From positions 20,959,073 through 21,023,072 of the forward strand of contig OW203767.1 of assembly GCA_934045905.1 (NCBI GenBank): a DNA stretch of 64,000 nucleotides, given 5' to 3'. Of the stretch, positions 47,800 to 60,027 are shown in pieces; positions within the stretch are counted from its first letter, which is position 1; every line of letters begins with the position of its first letter. The stretch comes from Leuctra nigra (Eukaryota > Arthropoda > Insecta > Plecoptera > Leuctridae). Position numbers and translations under genes: made by a program. The notes under the pieces are model-generated. The model was not told the DNA's origin and did not search any database. It saw only the letters and a list, made by a program, of their open reading frames with translations.

Positions 47800-48825
47800 T
47801 TTTTTTATAAAATTTCGTTTGATTTGATGGAAAAACCTGAACAAGATAATTTGAGTTCCATGTACGTTCCGCCTGGATCGCCCTATTCCTGTATAATTTC
47901 CACTCACAGTCAAGGAATTACCTAATTTGACAATCAAAATAATTGTAGGTAGCAATATCCTTCAAATCATAGTTGTAGTCGAGTCATGGAAGCCAGCCTA
48001 CTCAAACCAGTCGTTATAGTGATTTGAGTCATTAATCTTTGATAATTATAACTCAACAATGAAACGAGACTATTCATTTTCTTGTCAAAACAATGGATGT
48101 ACTACACAAAACCTCTATTGTCATAAATAATTGATATTTTCTATTTCAAAAAGCTATTATTGAAGATAAAATAAAACATTGAATAACTGTCAACTACAAA
48201 TGTTTGAAAACTAAGGATTGCTGCCCAACAAATCATAAAACGGTATTTGAACAAAACAGTTTGGCTGCTGGTAAGGTTCATTGACAATCAATCCTTGTTG
48301 TATTATCAATGAAATCAGAGCTTAGCTACTATAGTTAGATGACGAGTTAGCATAGACTTCATCGCCATCAAATCTTTAGCAGCGATTCCGTTTCTTTATA
48401 GAATACCGTTTTATCTTTTGTTGAGTGAACATTGTTTGATTAATTGCTTGAGATATTTCAAGCATTTGTTAATGTTTATACAAAATATTCCAACATTGAA
48501 AAACTAAAACAATTAAACAATAATAGCAGCTTGAAAACTCACGACCCTTCATTATTTCCTGATGGTTCTCAGACCTTTAATGATTTTTTTTACTCTGTAG
48601 TATTTCTGGTGGGGGAGCTGGGGGGAAGGAAATAGAAATTTCAAATAAACAAATAGCATGAAATATTGCATTAAAATGAGTTGATTTTTTAAATATTAAT
48701 TATAATTCAAAAATGGTATCATTTATCATTCACAAAATGTCAATGTCCGTATTGCAAGCTCGTTCCGCTTCAAAACATATAATTAGATAATAGAATATTA
48801 TTGTACGGCATGACATGTTTGTTAA
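47800..48825. other. Intron DNA, nothing recognised
   Basis: AT-rich spacer with no gene or clear repeat. Confidence 0.4.
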
Positions 48826-48827
48826 TG

Positions 48828-49065
48828 GCATGAGTTAGCTCAGGCGTTAGCGCACTAGCTTGCATCCCAGATACCCAGGTTCTGTCCCCGCTGCCTGCAT
48901 TTCTTAATGAAACGTTTAATGGCTCCCTACAGTCAAGATGCAAATTCTGGTATACCTAATTCCCTACTAATACGCCCCAACAACCGCAATTCCTACCCAC
49001 CTTCCACCACCCCCTTTTCTTCCATCATCGTCATCCTCAAACACGGATCTAGCTGTATAGCCGTC
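48828..49065 (+). mobile_element. tRNA-derived SINE, copy 5
   Basis: The tRNA-like head has GAGTTAGCTCAGGCG and a mutated B-box (GGTTCTGTCCCC). The body carries AACCGCAATTCCTACCCACC and TTCCACC. It is diverged from the other copies. Confidence 0.6.
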
Positions 49066-49790
49066 TATAAAGAACGAAAAATTAAACAAAGTACTTTTAA
49101 TGCTACATAAAAGGTCAGTAGTTCATGTTACAAAACAAGCCATTGTTCATAAACTATCTAACTAAATTATCTAAAGACTGACAGATGAATGAATTCGTCA
49201 AATGATTACAACATACTACAGGCTTAATAGATCACTTTGAATTGTCAATCTCTCTGACCTTGACTTTTCTCTCTTTGCATTTGTTTATACGTAATTTAAT
49301 GGCCCGGCATTGAGGTAGTGAAATTCACTTGTCTTTACTATCCTAGAGATGCAATTACGTTCAATGCCAAGCGAAAAAGTACGTCTACGCATTATTCAAA
49401 TTTCAATTGAAATTAGGAGGCTTTTTATTACTTCCCTGGTTATCGGGGATCAAATGCCTTGAGTTTAGACGGAACAATGAAGATACATCAGGAAGTAAAT
49501 AAAATTCATTCACATTGAAACTGAATATCTTGTAATCTGGTGAATATGTTTAATGACTACGAAACTAAGTGAAAGGGCGGGAATTCTCAGTACTGTTTGT
49601 TTCTACGTACACTGGCTCATAACCCTGATGTTTTTACTGTCACAGAGTGAAACCAATCTAGTACACTAATAACATGCCCAAATGAGACGATAATTATTAT
49701 GAAATACTATTTAATAACATTATGTTAGCTTGAGAACTGTACAAAAAAAATTAGAATGACATGAAAATAATACAGACATTATACATCAAT
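49066..49790. other. Intron DNA, nothing recognised
   Basis: AT-rich with no gene or repeat end recognised. Confidence 0.4.
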
Positions 49791-49794
49791 GGCA

Positions 49795-50446
49795 ATCTCT
49801 GTTTGCCTTTTTGTGTTTGTGTTATTTTGTCTGCGCTGCTCAGGAGCATCGATCCACAAAAATTGTCAGAATTACAATTTTCTGTCACTCTGTCACGTAC
49901 TATATAGTTTTTATTTTTTAAATCTAAATCCTATGATTGGTTGAAATGTGAAATTGAATCGTTTGTCCAATCAAGTTCAAATTTGTCATGGTCAGTGGGA
50001 CCATACTTTTCTTAGTTGTTGCTATTTTTCGGCCAAACATGTCAATATCTTCAAGATATTATATTAATATTCTGAACTTATTTTGAAAAATTCATAAAAT
50101 TTGTGAAATCGAGAAAGATTTACTACACCTGATGTAAATGATCAGGAAACTGAGATACAACAATTACCATGGTCATTATAGCAGCAACTTTCATACAGCA
50201 TATTCCACGCAGTACAATATTAATAGTATCACAGTTAGGCCCGGTTGCACCAAGTCCCGATATAGTTAGCGGTAGGATTTATCGGCTGAAACCATGGCAA
50301 CAGCCTTAGACTAACAGCCAATGAAACACAGCCATCTAGCCGCTAAAGTCAACTTTAAGCTAAAGTGAACTTTATCTTACTTATCGGGACATTGTACATT
50401 GATACTAATGCTCGCTATCAACTCGTAACACAGAGCGTTTTCCTGC
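49795..50446 (+). mobile_element. Family D, diverged copy with an inserted MITE
   Basis: It opens with the family's TGTTTGCCTTTTTGTGTTTG region, carries GTCCAATCAAGTTCAAATTT and ends with CTCGCTATCAACTCGTAACA and a degenerate CTGC. Near its 3' end, about 50,236-50,395, lies GGCCCGGTTGCACCAAG with AGTTAGCGG/CCGCTAA pairing, a separate small TIR element. Confidence 0.5.
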
Positions 50447-50447
50447 A

Positions 50448-53150
50448 GGTTTATAAGAATAAAAGCGAGAACAAACTCCAAACTATTTAACGTGAATTAT
50501 GGAATACTTTTGAAATATGTACAAGATTTATTTTACAATGAATTCTTCGTTTTCACAAGATTGAGTATGCTCTTGAAAGGAAAGTACCTTTAGGTACCTT
50601 CGGTTTCATCGTTTATATAATTGATGCTCCCCTTTTAATGGACGATAACTTGGGAATTTATCGGAAAATTTAGCATTTATGGTAATCTGTGCAGGATTCA
50701 ACAGTAATATATCACCTCAATGCCAAAAATGTATTCTTTACGATGGACCAAGAGCCAAGTGAAGGTAGACCAAAACCGAGTCATTAGTCTGCACCATTTG
50801 CAAGATAAATTCTATAAAATCAGGATCAATTCAAGACAACTTGAGTCACGAACAGCCTCATTTCCTGAATAGCATTAGAATCGATGCGAAGTTGAGAATA
50901 TCGAATATCGGGTCTTAATGATAGGACCCGGTGTCTTCAGTTGAAGAAGAGGTCAGGTCTGACATGTCAGGCAATACAACATGCACGTTGCGTCATTAGA
51001 GATGAACATGGCATTGTCTTGGATTCAATAGTGGTACAGAATGTTTGGAAGCCAGACTGTATTGATTTATCAGGATGAATAATGTACTGTAACATGAGAT
51101 ATTGATGATAAAATGTCCATAGGGTTTATCTCTGGTATATAAGCAGTTTTTTATGTTTGTTTCATGAATTTTTAAATAGAAGTCGCAAAACCCCGACCGT
51201 GTGCTCGATCGGGAAGCAGTTGATGTCAAATTTTAATAGATTTTTTTTTCATGGATGTCGAAAAAGACATTTCACACAAAAAAAACATTTCATATAGGTA
51301 TCTCACAATTCAGTACCTATTTCAAAAATGTACTTACCAAATAACAACCCTAGGTTTGTCCAACCCATTTCGTCTTCAATCGTACCCACATAGTTTCTGT
51401 ATTAAAGTCCAAACTCGTGCTGGACAAAGTCCATTCTTAGGCAGATAATTGGGATTTTTCAATATTTTTGATTTCTTGTATTTTTGCGATTATAAAAGCT
51501 GATAATATCCCGAGAAATTCAGCTTTTTATCTGGATTCCATTCCCTCTTCTCTCGTGGTACCTGCAGTTGCTGGTTTGATACCTACAACAATAGGTATGT
51601 TACGGTTTTATTTCCTATATTTATGGAATATTATGAATATGGCATATTTAATGCTATTACATGAGAAATTAATAATAAAAATCATTTTGCTACGTATTTT
51701 CGTAAAATAGTATTTGCAATGCCTCAACATTTTTCTGATTAAGTGTCTTAAATATTAGTGGACGCACCAAAACAACAACCTACTAATTTTGTTGTGGTTA
51801 TCTCCCCCCCCCCCCCCGCTCTGGTAGCTGTCACTTGCCTTCTTAATGCAAATTATATGTTTGCATAATGGCAAAACGGTGTTTAATTTTACTTGCTAAT
51901 ACCAGGAAACGAATGCTCACTCAAGGAGTAAAAGTTACAGATTAAAAGGAACGACCGAATAAGTTTACCCAAAACCTCTTAAACTTCCTTCCCTCTCCAA
52001 ACATACGTTTTCCAAAATCTATTAACTTAGTTACTAAAACTTGATTGTCGTGTCATCTTCTACTTCTCAACTAGAAGTTCTTACAAGTTACTGGATCACG
52101 TATGTCATAAAAGATGGCAGCACTTTCACGATGACTCTGTTAAAGTTCATTCACGATTAGAATTGCAAGCCGTAATGGCGGCCGTGTAGATACTACTGTA
52201 GTCAAATGAACAATTGTATACCTACATATGAAAATATCAATAGAATAATCCAAAACTATGTATAATACGACCGTAGATGGAAATAAATCAGTTCGATTGA
52301 ATTTTTCTAATATTTTCTAATAATAAAAATAGTGTATTTGACATAATTTATACAATTTCAATAATTCAAAGAAGAAAGTCTTGCCATTGACAGGGCAGTG
52401 TTCAAGTGACTGACCAATCAACGACGTGATCGACTAAAACGTCAGTGAAATTCTTATCGTGAACGAACTTTAGGCCGAGAATGATGACCTCCCGCTTTAC
52501 TTTGATGTAAGTACCAGGACACTGTAATTGTAACAAATTGGATAATACTCTATTATTTAGTGAGTACAAAAGACCGATCAAAAGTCAATTAAAGGCTTAA
52601 ATGAGATAAATTTGAATGAAACAAAGTACTTCAAGCTTGAAACGGAGAGTAATTGTGATGTAATTTGTGAATACCTATTTGTGACAATGAAAGTGACTGT
52701 AATGTAGAATAGCATAATATTCGTAGGTACTATAATCTAATACAAATCTCGGTGATCATCATTCATTTGTTTTGTGTTAAAGGTGGTCAACACTCTCGGC
52801 CCTACGTCAGACTGCACATAGGTATTATGGTTGTTAGGAAACTTCTTTTTTTATTACAGCATAGTTGTTGGTATATTTTCACGCTCAAAAGTGTGCATTT
52901 TCATTCAATACAATATGAAATTTAAAATTAATTTACCTTTTTGCGGGAAACCAGTATTGTTTTTTTGTATTGTATCGATGTCCATACCATTGTTGGTTGA
53001 TAAAAATGACGTCACAAAATGACAATATTGCAACAGGAATACCGTCTTACCTCCAAAATGTCCACTGAATTTAAATATCATTTTTATGAATGAAAACTTA
53101 CCAACTCTTTTGATTATAAAAATAGTGTGTTTTACCCGTATGTTGCAATA
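50448..53150. other. Intron DNA, no gene recognised
   Basis: AT-rich, with a C run at 51,804-51,817. Short open frames near 51,251-51,710 and 52,831-53,022 have no recognisable content. Confidence 0.4.
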
Positions 53151-53420
53151 TATATAAAAATATATATAAAAATATATATATATATATATGATGGTGTAGA
53201 TTTTCGCAGCAATTATTATGTTCAAAATTAAATTCTGGATTGATCTGCGTCATCAATCCAGAATTTAATTTTGAACAAAAATATATATATATAGTTCATG
53301 GATATTTTCACAGCCGCCAGGTATATTATAAATCATTGCAACGCTATATGTTGTGTAGGTATATGTTGTGTAGGTATATGTTGTGTTGTGTATGTTGTAT
53401 ATGTTGTGTATATGTTGTGT

Positions 53421-53465
<45 letters not shown>
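53150..53465. repeat. TA microsatellites, a hairpin and a TATGTTGTG minisatellite
   Basis: AT runs lie at about 53,150-53,190 and 53,418-53,462. A 59-bp hairpin at 53,219-53,277 has 26-bp arms (TGTTCAAAATTAAATTCTGG and complement) and a loop of about seven bases. A short GTAGGTATATGTTGTG minisatellite lies at 53,347-53,420. Confidence 0.85.
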
Positions 53466-53466
53466 T

Positions 53467-53898
53467 TGTGTGAAATATGGTTTTCGCTGATAACCTCAGA
53501 TAGGTAGATGTAAATTAATACCAACTGCAATGAGAAAAGATTTTCCTCGAGTGGGACTCGAACCCACGACCTTCCGATATCCAGTCAGATGCTCTACCAG
53601 CTGAGCTATCGAGGCAGTTAACATTGCAGCGGTTGTGTTCCAATATAAGCTGCGTTAGCAACTTACCGAGATTTGAAGATAGGGTCAGAAGACCGTGGAA
53701 TATGTTCCACGTTTGACAACTGACTAACTTCACTCGACTTGGTTTCCTCATAAGCAGATGAGTGCGCATATGTGTGAAATATGGTTTTCGCTGATAACCT
53801 CAGATAGGTAGATGTAAATTAATACCAACTGCAATGAGAAAAGATTTTCCTCGAGTGGGACTCGAACCCACGACCTTCCGATATCCAGTCAGATGCTC
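53467..53898. repeat. Direct duplication carrying a tRNA-like sequence
   Basis: 53,467-53,594 is repeated at 53,771-53,898 almost without change, at an offset of 304 bases. Each copy starts TGTGTGAAATATGGTTTTCG and runs into the minus-strand tRNA-like sequence. The first copy has the full tRNA-like unit, and the second stops after its 3' half, where the palindrome begins. Confidence 0.85.
53544..53615 (-). tRNA. tRNA-like sequence (pseudo-tRNA)
   Basis: The minus strand folds as a 72-base cloverleaf. The acceptor stem GCCTCGA/TCGAGGA has six of seven pairs; D arm GCTC/GAGC, anticodon stem TCTGA/TCGGA, T arm GTGGG/CCCAC. A-box TAGCTCAGCTGG and B-box GGTTCGAGTCC are intact. The loop would present GGA, a serine anticodon, yet the variable loop is short, unlike real tRNA-Ser, and the first pair is G-A. 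It is more likely tRNA-derived repeat DNA than a working gene. Confidence 0.5.
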
Positions 53899-53978
53899 TT
53901 CTGACTGGATATCGGAAGGTCGTGGGTTCGAGTCCCACTCGAGGAAAATCTTTTCTCATTGCAGTTGGTATTAATTTA
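53815..53978. repeat. Perfect palindrome, 79-bp arms, made from a tRNA 3' half
   Basis: 53,815-53,893 and 53,900-53,978 are exact reverse complements separated by TGCTCT. Each arm contains the anticodon-loop-to-3'-end half of the tRNA-like unit plus 36 bases of its flank. No mismatch was found, so it is either very young or an assembly or template-switch product. Confidence 0.9.
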
Positions 53979-54079
53979 TATATATACATATATATACACA
54001 GATGATATCTGTGCATTCACAGATGAAACGTTGGCTCGTTTAATAAATAAAACGGAGAAAAACCAGAAAAACTTTTATT

Positions 54080-54171
54080 TATTATATATATATATATATA
54101 TATATTATTAATAAGTTTCTTAGGCTTTATACCGTGTAAATCACTTTTATTCCTCTCCCAACAGTTTCGAC

Positions 54172-54211
<40 letters not shown>

Positions 54212-54215
54212 TTTA
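54080..54215. repeat. TA microsatellites
   Basis: Two pure AT runs lie at about 54,083-54,105 and 54,175-54,208, separated by unique sequence. Confidence 0.9.
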
Positions 54216-55565
54216 AATGGCGTATTATTAAAATATATACATATTCCCTATTATTGGTCATGTTCAAAGAGGAATTCGAGTTTATACCTGCATTGTGTTC
54301 CATTTTATACTTATAAAATTATAATTTGTATAATTTAATTATTGTTTAATATTTTTCAAAGAAGCAAAATAAGTAAATTATCAGTCATAGCAAGATTCAT
54401 GGACATCATTACTACATTCATACTAGTAGAGACGGTTGTCTCACTCCTATACTGATAACATTGACCGCAGTGAAGCCTTTTTAGACCCTGTGATTGGGGA
54501 AATCTGGTAGGCCCCCGTGATTTGAGCGACATCGATAGCGTGAAGAGTGAACTACTTGATGACCAATCTCTGACGATGGCTCAACCGCTAATTCATAGTT
54601 TGCACTTGATGTGCCTGCTGGCACGCAGAACAGCTGTTATTTGACGATATTTAATGGTTTTATAGTTCATTTTGTAGTTTAATTGTAAATATCTGATATA
54701 AAACAAAAGAACATCTTGCATAGTATATAAATGCAACGACGGCTCAATGGGTAAATTTAGCAGTTAGTTCATATTTTTACCACTAGTGCTGATATATGCG
54801 CTAACGATGCCCGGATGCCCGGATACCCAAATATTTCTAATGTCGAAAAGGCTTCACGTTCATTGGTGGAGTGAGAATACCCCTTGGAGAATACCTCTGC
54901 TATAGTGTAAGTGTATATCTATATATATCTCTCTGCCGTGGTCATAGTGTTCTTTACAATTCTCCATCATTTTTGTAGATTCCATGACTAACTACTGTGT
55001 AACCACCTATTGTAGCTGAACCTCAAACTAATCGCTTTAGAGTGCTGTGCAGGAAAATAGTAATCGAGTTCGAAACCTCAGTACTAATACATCAATCTCA
55101 ATTCGAAATTAGTTTAGCGTTTAGTTGCGAAACCTCAGTGGATAGAATAAACTCAATAACAGTTGACGATAAAGTTTATTTCCCCTGGTAAATCATATAT
55201 TTGATCTAAGTGGTATGTTCAACCAATCAGAGAAGATCTTTGATCGCTCACTGATTGGTTCAGACAGACCACGTGATCACGGAAGCAAAACATTGTTAGT
55301 CCATTAATGTTGCAAAAGGCAATTTGTCAACATGGAAGGAAACTGTCAACTGAAAGCGGGAAAAAGCAGTAACATCGAACCTTGTGGTAAAGTAAATAAT
55401 GGAAATGGTTTTTAATTGTTACCTACTCATTCGGGCTATTATACTGAACAGTATTATTTTAGAAACTCAAATGATGGGAAATTTAGTGAGTCTTGCGAGA
55501 TTAGAAAATAACATTGATCTTGCGTCTTATAATTTACCCGGTTTGTACATGAATTTCTCATTAAT
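54216..55565. other. Intron DNA, nothing recognised
   Basis: AT-rich; short inverted words ACCAATCAGAGAAGATC / GATCGCTCACTGATTGGT near 55,213-55,262. No gene is seen. Confidence 0.4.
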
Positions 55566-55568
55566 TTG

Positions 55569-55760
55569 AAGGAAAACGCTCTTTGCAACTCGTTGATAAG
55601 CGAGCACCGTACAACAGCTCAAACCTAAATTCCATAACGTTCCAGTATTTTTATAAAAAAAAAAATTAACACACTACTAATTTACCAAAACTTCCAAAAG
55701 AAACCAATTCAAAATCCAAAAGAAGTGAAAAAATCTAAACAAAATGATTAGAATTCAAAG
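55569..55760 (-). mobile_element. Family D 3' part, diverged
   Basis: The minus strand ends GCTCGCTTATCAACGAGTTG, CAAAGAGCG, TTTTCCTTC. The CTAG terminus is mutated, and only the last part of the family is recognisable. Confidence 0.45.
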
Positions 55761-57425
55761 ATTTGAAGAGGTTGAACAGTAATATACATTAATTTTTGTT
55801 GTGTGTAACTTCATAAACTGTATTAGTATTATTCTTCCAGTATGTGCATTTACAACATTGCTGTTTACTTTAACGCCGTTGAACATTTAAACATCCTGCG
55901 GTAATTAAATGTGTATTGTGATTGTCATAATAAGCTGCTATCAACTGTGCTCTTAACTTATAGCTGTCTCTAGGGTGCAATTAGTTAATGACCTGCAGGT
56001 TGATCTGACATAGATGCACTTAACACAAGCTGTGACAATGGGATGCAAATCTGTCAAAGAACAGTCTGAGCTCCTGAATAATGTATAACTGTTTTAACAT
56101 CAAGGATTAAATGATGAAGAGGATTAATTATAAATAAATACATTCGGGAAAATGACATGTAGTATTATATTGCCGTTGGTGATATTGTAGTACATTATAT
56201 TAATTTATGAAGTCAACTAATTAAAACCTTTTAGCAAAGGTTTATGAGTGCTGTACAGAACAAAGTAGGTTTTATAAAAAAAATAGACTGGAATTGGAAT
56301 TATGTACCTAAGATTTGAAACAAACGAATCATAGGCCATTATTTTCTACCCTTTTCGTGTTGTGAACTTATGAATACGTAATCTAAACTTGACAGAGCAG
56401 GTTTATGAACCACCTTTTGTATTAGATTAAAAATGGAAATTTGTTCAAACTAATTTTACGCCTTATTCGTCAAAGTATAATTTTGGCCAAAAAGGGATAT
56501 TCCCTTTTATAAGGGCTAGGAAAAGTGATAGGATAACATTCTCTTCTCATTTTCGTTTTCATTTCGGCTTCTTGCAGAGACCAGAGATTAGAGGCTAAGA
56601 AGCTTTTATGTATAGCTGCACACTTGTTCATCAATAGTGGCGTAAAACAAGAACGAAAATGAGAATTAAAGCAACGAAAAAGGAGATTTTTTGTATTGTT
56701 TGTAAATTTTAAATAGTATTTTAAATATTAATCGATGGATTGATTACGGCTCAAATGGTGGCAGTAATTCGTTTGACTAAGTTTTTACCCTTAGCTGAAA
56801 GGCATATAATGACCTCCTTTACAAATAGTCAACGACCGCCTCCTTCCTTCATCATATCCATGTTCATGCATCCGTCGCCATTAGCTTAGTAGCAGAACAG
56901 TACGACATTCAAAAACAACAAGTTGATTGATTGATTGATTGAATTATTGACTGATCGCTCAAATTACTACAATAGAATCAGATCGTCTCTTGAGATTCCA
57001 GTATTGAGTGCAATAGATTATCAGCTGCCCGCCAGTCTCTGTAGCACAGTGGTACTCAACCTGCGGCTCGCGGGACTAATTTTTGTGGCCCCCAGTTGAT
57101 GTTTTAAATACCTATTTATTCACAAAATGTGTACCTACACTGTGAAAATAATATTTTAAAAAGTAATAATTTTCGTTTCATTTGAGAGAAATTTGATAGT
57201 TGTCATGTTATTATCCACGCATCAGGCTGAAAATGCGACGAAAGCTAAATGTAACATTATACTTGTTGCAACGAAAATCATGCCTTTTACCAATTCCGAA
57301 AAACGAAAAAAAGTGTATTGTGTTGGCGTGTGAAACATTGTTCGATTCGTTTCCTAATAAACAAGATACTGAATGAAGAAGGCACGAAGGAAGCAGATGC
57401 AGGGTGCTAGTAGGGTGCTAGCTGA
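55761..57425. other. Intron DNA with SINE tail and a hAT-like end
   Basis: A SINE 3' part (GACCGCCTCCTTCC, AGCAGAACAGTACGACATTC) lies at about 56,825-56,915, followed by a GATTGATT repeat. CAGTGGTACTCAACCTGCGG at 57,049-57,068 resembles a hAT terminal repeat, but no matching right end was found. No gene is visible. Confidence 0.45.
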
Positions 57426-57429
57426 CTGA

Positions 57430-57640
57430 CCCCCCCCCCCCCCCCCCCCCCCACTCACCATACAAAATTAAGTTTAGCGTCCTAGAATCTCTTAAATTGC
57501 TTCAAATTAAAAAAAACGCCCTGCAGGGCAACAATTGTAGGGTAGTTTGCCTCAGTTCGTGTATTTTTGAGCCCAAGAATCAATTTTAAATTGTTAAATT
57601 CTAAAAAAAACGCCCTGCGGGGCTATGTTTGATGTCGGTG
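57430..57640. repeat. Poly-C run and leader of the acceptor array
   Basis: A 23-base C run (57,430-57,452) precedes a unique stretch with two copies of AAAAAAAACGCCCTGC(A/G)GGGC, near 57,510 and 57,604. The minisatellite starts just after it. Confidence 0.8.
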
Positions 57641-58983
57641 TTGATGTTGATGTTGTTTGTTGCAGTTGTGGACGCCGATGAACGTGATTCTCTTCAACTT
57701 GGTCTGCTCTGACTTCTCTGTCTGATGTGTTGATGTTGTTTGTTGAAGTTGTGGACGCCGATGAACGTGATCCTCTTCAACTTGGTCTGCTTCGACTTCT
57801 CTGTCTGATGTTGATGTTGATGTTGCAGTTGTGGACGCCGATGAACGTGATCCTCTTCAACTTGGTCTGCTCCGACTTCTCTGTCTGATGTTGATGTTGA
57901 TGTTGCAGTTGTGGACGCCGATGAACGTGATCCTCTTCAACTTGGTCTGCTCCGACTTCTCTGTCTGATGTGTTGATGTTGTTTGTTGCAGTTGTGGACG
58001 CCGATGAACGTGATCCTCTTCAACTTGGTCTGCTCCGACTTCTCTGTCTGATGTGTTGATGTTGATGTTGCAGTTGTGGACGCCGATGAACGTGATCCTC
58101 TTCAATTAGGTCTGCTACTTCTCTGTCTGAAGTTGATGTTGTTTGTTGCAGTTGTGGACGCCGATGAACGTGATCCTCTTCAACTTGGTCTGCTCCGACT
58201 ACTCTGTCTGATGTTGATGTTGTTTGTTGCAGATGTGGACGCCGATGAACGTGATCCTCTACAACTTGAACTGCTACTTCTCTGTCTGATGTGTTGATGT
58301 TGTTTGTTGCAGTTGTGGACGCCGATGAACGTGATCCTCTTCAACTTGGTCTGCTCCGACTTCATGTCTGATGTTGATGTTGTTTGTTGCAGTTGTGGAC
58401 GCCGATGAACGTGATCCTCTTCAACTTGGTCTGCTACTTCTCTGTCTGATGTTGATGTTGTTTGTTGCAGTTGTGGACGCCGATGAACGTGATCCTCTTC
58501 AACTTGGTCTGCTCCGCCTTCTCTGTCTGATGTTGAAGTTGATGTTGTTTGTTGCAGTTGTGGACGCCGATGAACGTGATCCTCTTCAACTTGGTCTGCT
58601 CCGACTTCTCTGTCTGATGTTGATGTTGTTGTTGCAGTTGTGGACGCCGATGAACGTGATCCTCTTCAACTTGGTCGGCTCCGACTTCTCTGTCTGATGT
58701 GTTGATGTTGTTTGTTGCAGTTGTGGACGCCGATGAACGTGATCCTCTTCAACTTGGTCTGCTCCGACTTCTCTGTCTGATGTTGATGTTGTTTGTTGCA
58801 GTTGTGGACGCCGATGAACGTGATCCTCTTCAACTTGGTCTGCTACTTCTCTCTCTGATGTGTTGATGTTGTTTGTTGCAGTTGTGGACGCCGATGAACG
58901 TGATCCTCTTCAACTTGGTCTGCTACTTCTCTCTCTGATGTGTTGATGTTGTTTGTTGCAGTTGTGGACGCCGATGAACGTGA
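57641..58983 (+). repeat. Minisatellite of the opsin splice acceptor and exon start, part 1
   Basis: Seventeen units of 77-87 bp, mostly 80. Each has GATGTTG(TTTG)TTGCAG, an acceptor, and then the first 60 bases of the real opsin exon at 60,671. The repeated exon starts are at 57666, 57749, 57829, 57909, 57992, 58074, 58152, 58233, 58313, 58393, 58471, 58558, 58638, 58721, 58802, 58882 and 58962. In the opsin frame each reads LWTPMNVILFNLVCSDFSV or a close variant and then TGA. Unit 2 has GAAG instead of GCAG before the exon start, and unit 8 starts ATG instead of TTG. Open frames in other phases on both strands are repeat artefacts. Confidence 0.97.
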
Positions 58984-60027
58984 TGTAACGGTTTGAATTC
59001 GGCGCTGGCGCCAACGTCAAGTCGTTACCATTAGCCGGCATTTGTACCCATATTTGGAGGGTCGCCTAGAGCAGAAAAGATGTCATGCGCAATGGTCAAT
59101 GATAGTCGAGTTCGCGGATCGGCGACCTGAGCTCATTCTCTTTCTCTGGCTGACCGTCGTCGACTTCACATCGCCGCGTGAGTAGTGTATAAATGTAGAT
59201 TGAAACCAACGCTGAGTTGTAGCGGATATAACGTAGTGGTCTGGTCGTCCAGTCCCTATTTAAGGTTCAATCTAGAGTTATGAAACAGAATCATTATGTT
59301 GTCTGCTGACCTGCTTGCGAGTGCAAGTAAGATAATGTATTTTGTTGTCACGTATTTTATATATAACAATCTAGTGTGGCCACACTTGGATTGTCTCCGC
59401 GGGTCGTCGTCAGTCAGGGAAAGGGCACCCTTTTCGGATCATCAAACCTATCTAAATTCAACATTGTATTAAGTAAGTCCAGTAATCTTAGAACGTCGTC
59501 TGTACGAATTCTATTTATGTAAATGTCCGAAGTAGTTCGGCGAGCATCATATCAAGAAGTGTAAGTAACGAGTTGTTTTAATTACTAGTAAAAGTCCGAA
59601 TCAGTTCGGCAAGCAACATTGCACTGTCGTTATATTTATCATTGTATTGTATCAGTCTTATTTGCTATTCATTCAATTGCATGTGTTGTGTTGCCTCCAG
59701 GCACACAGCTGATGAGGTTACGACCTGTGTTGTACACAGAGTCCATTTACGCGAGGAGGTCAAACCCCCGGTAATCTGTTATCTCATTCTGATATTTGAC
59801 TGTTCATTTATTCCTCACTTTATGTAATAAAACCATAATTAATGTCAACTGGACATCACAGCCTTATGTCTTGATAGTCTAGCACCTAGTTCTGATCCTA
59901 TTGCTCTCGCTCATGTCGTGTCTCTCTCTTTGTCAACTACCACGAGATCACCCGCCCACACCCATCTCCAGCTGTTGCTAGCCCGGCACTGGTTATTTCT
60001 GCCCGAGGCGACGACGCCGGCGTGGCA
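58984..60027 (+). mobile_element. Solo LTR inserted in the acceptor array
   Basis: A 1,044-bp unique block interrupts unit 17. It begins TGTAACGG and ends GTGGCA, i.e. TG...CA, and is flanked by GTGA at 58,980-58,983 and 60,028-60,031. Removing it and one GTGA restores the unit exactly. It has TATAAA at 59,188-59,193 and AATAAA at 59,826-59,831, as in LTR promoter and polyadenylation regions. No internal retroviral genes remain. The 4-bp duplication suggests a Gypsy-type element. The orientation follows the TATA and AATAAA order. Confidence 0.85.

Noticed and set aside
50281..50297. X-box-like CCATGGCAAC
   Set aside because: The left half does not fit the RFX consensus, and it lies inside a small TIR element.
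53240..53530. Tyr-Ile repeat frames
   Set aside because: Translations of TA microsatellites.
53544..53615. Functional tRNA-Ser gene
   Set aside because: GGA anticodon with a short variable loop and a G-A first pair does not fit tRNA-Ser. The sequence is embedded in duplicated and palindromic repeats.
57049..57425. Complete hAT element starting CAGTGGTACTCAACC
   Set aside because: Only a left end is recognisable; no inverted right end or 8-bp duplication was found.
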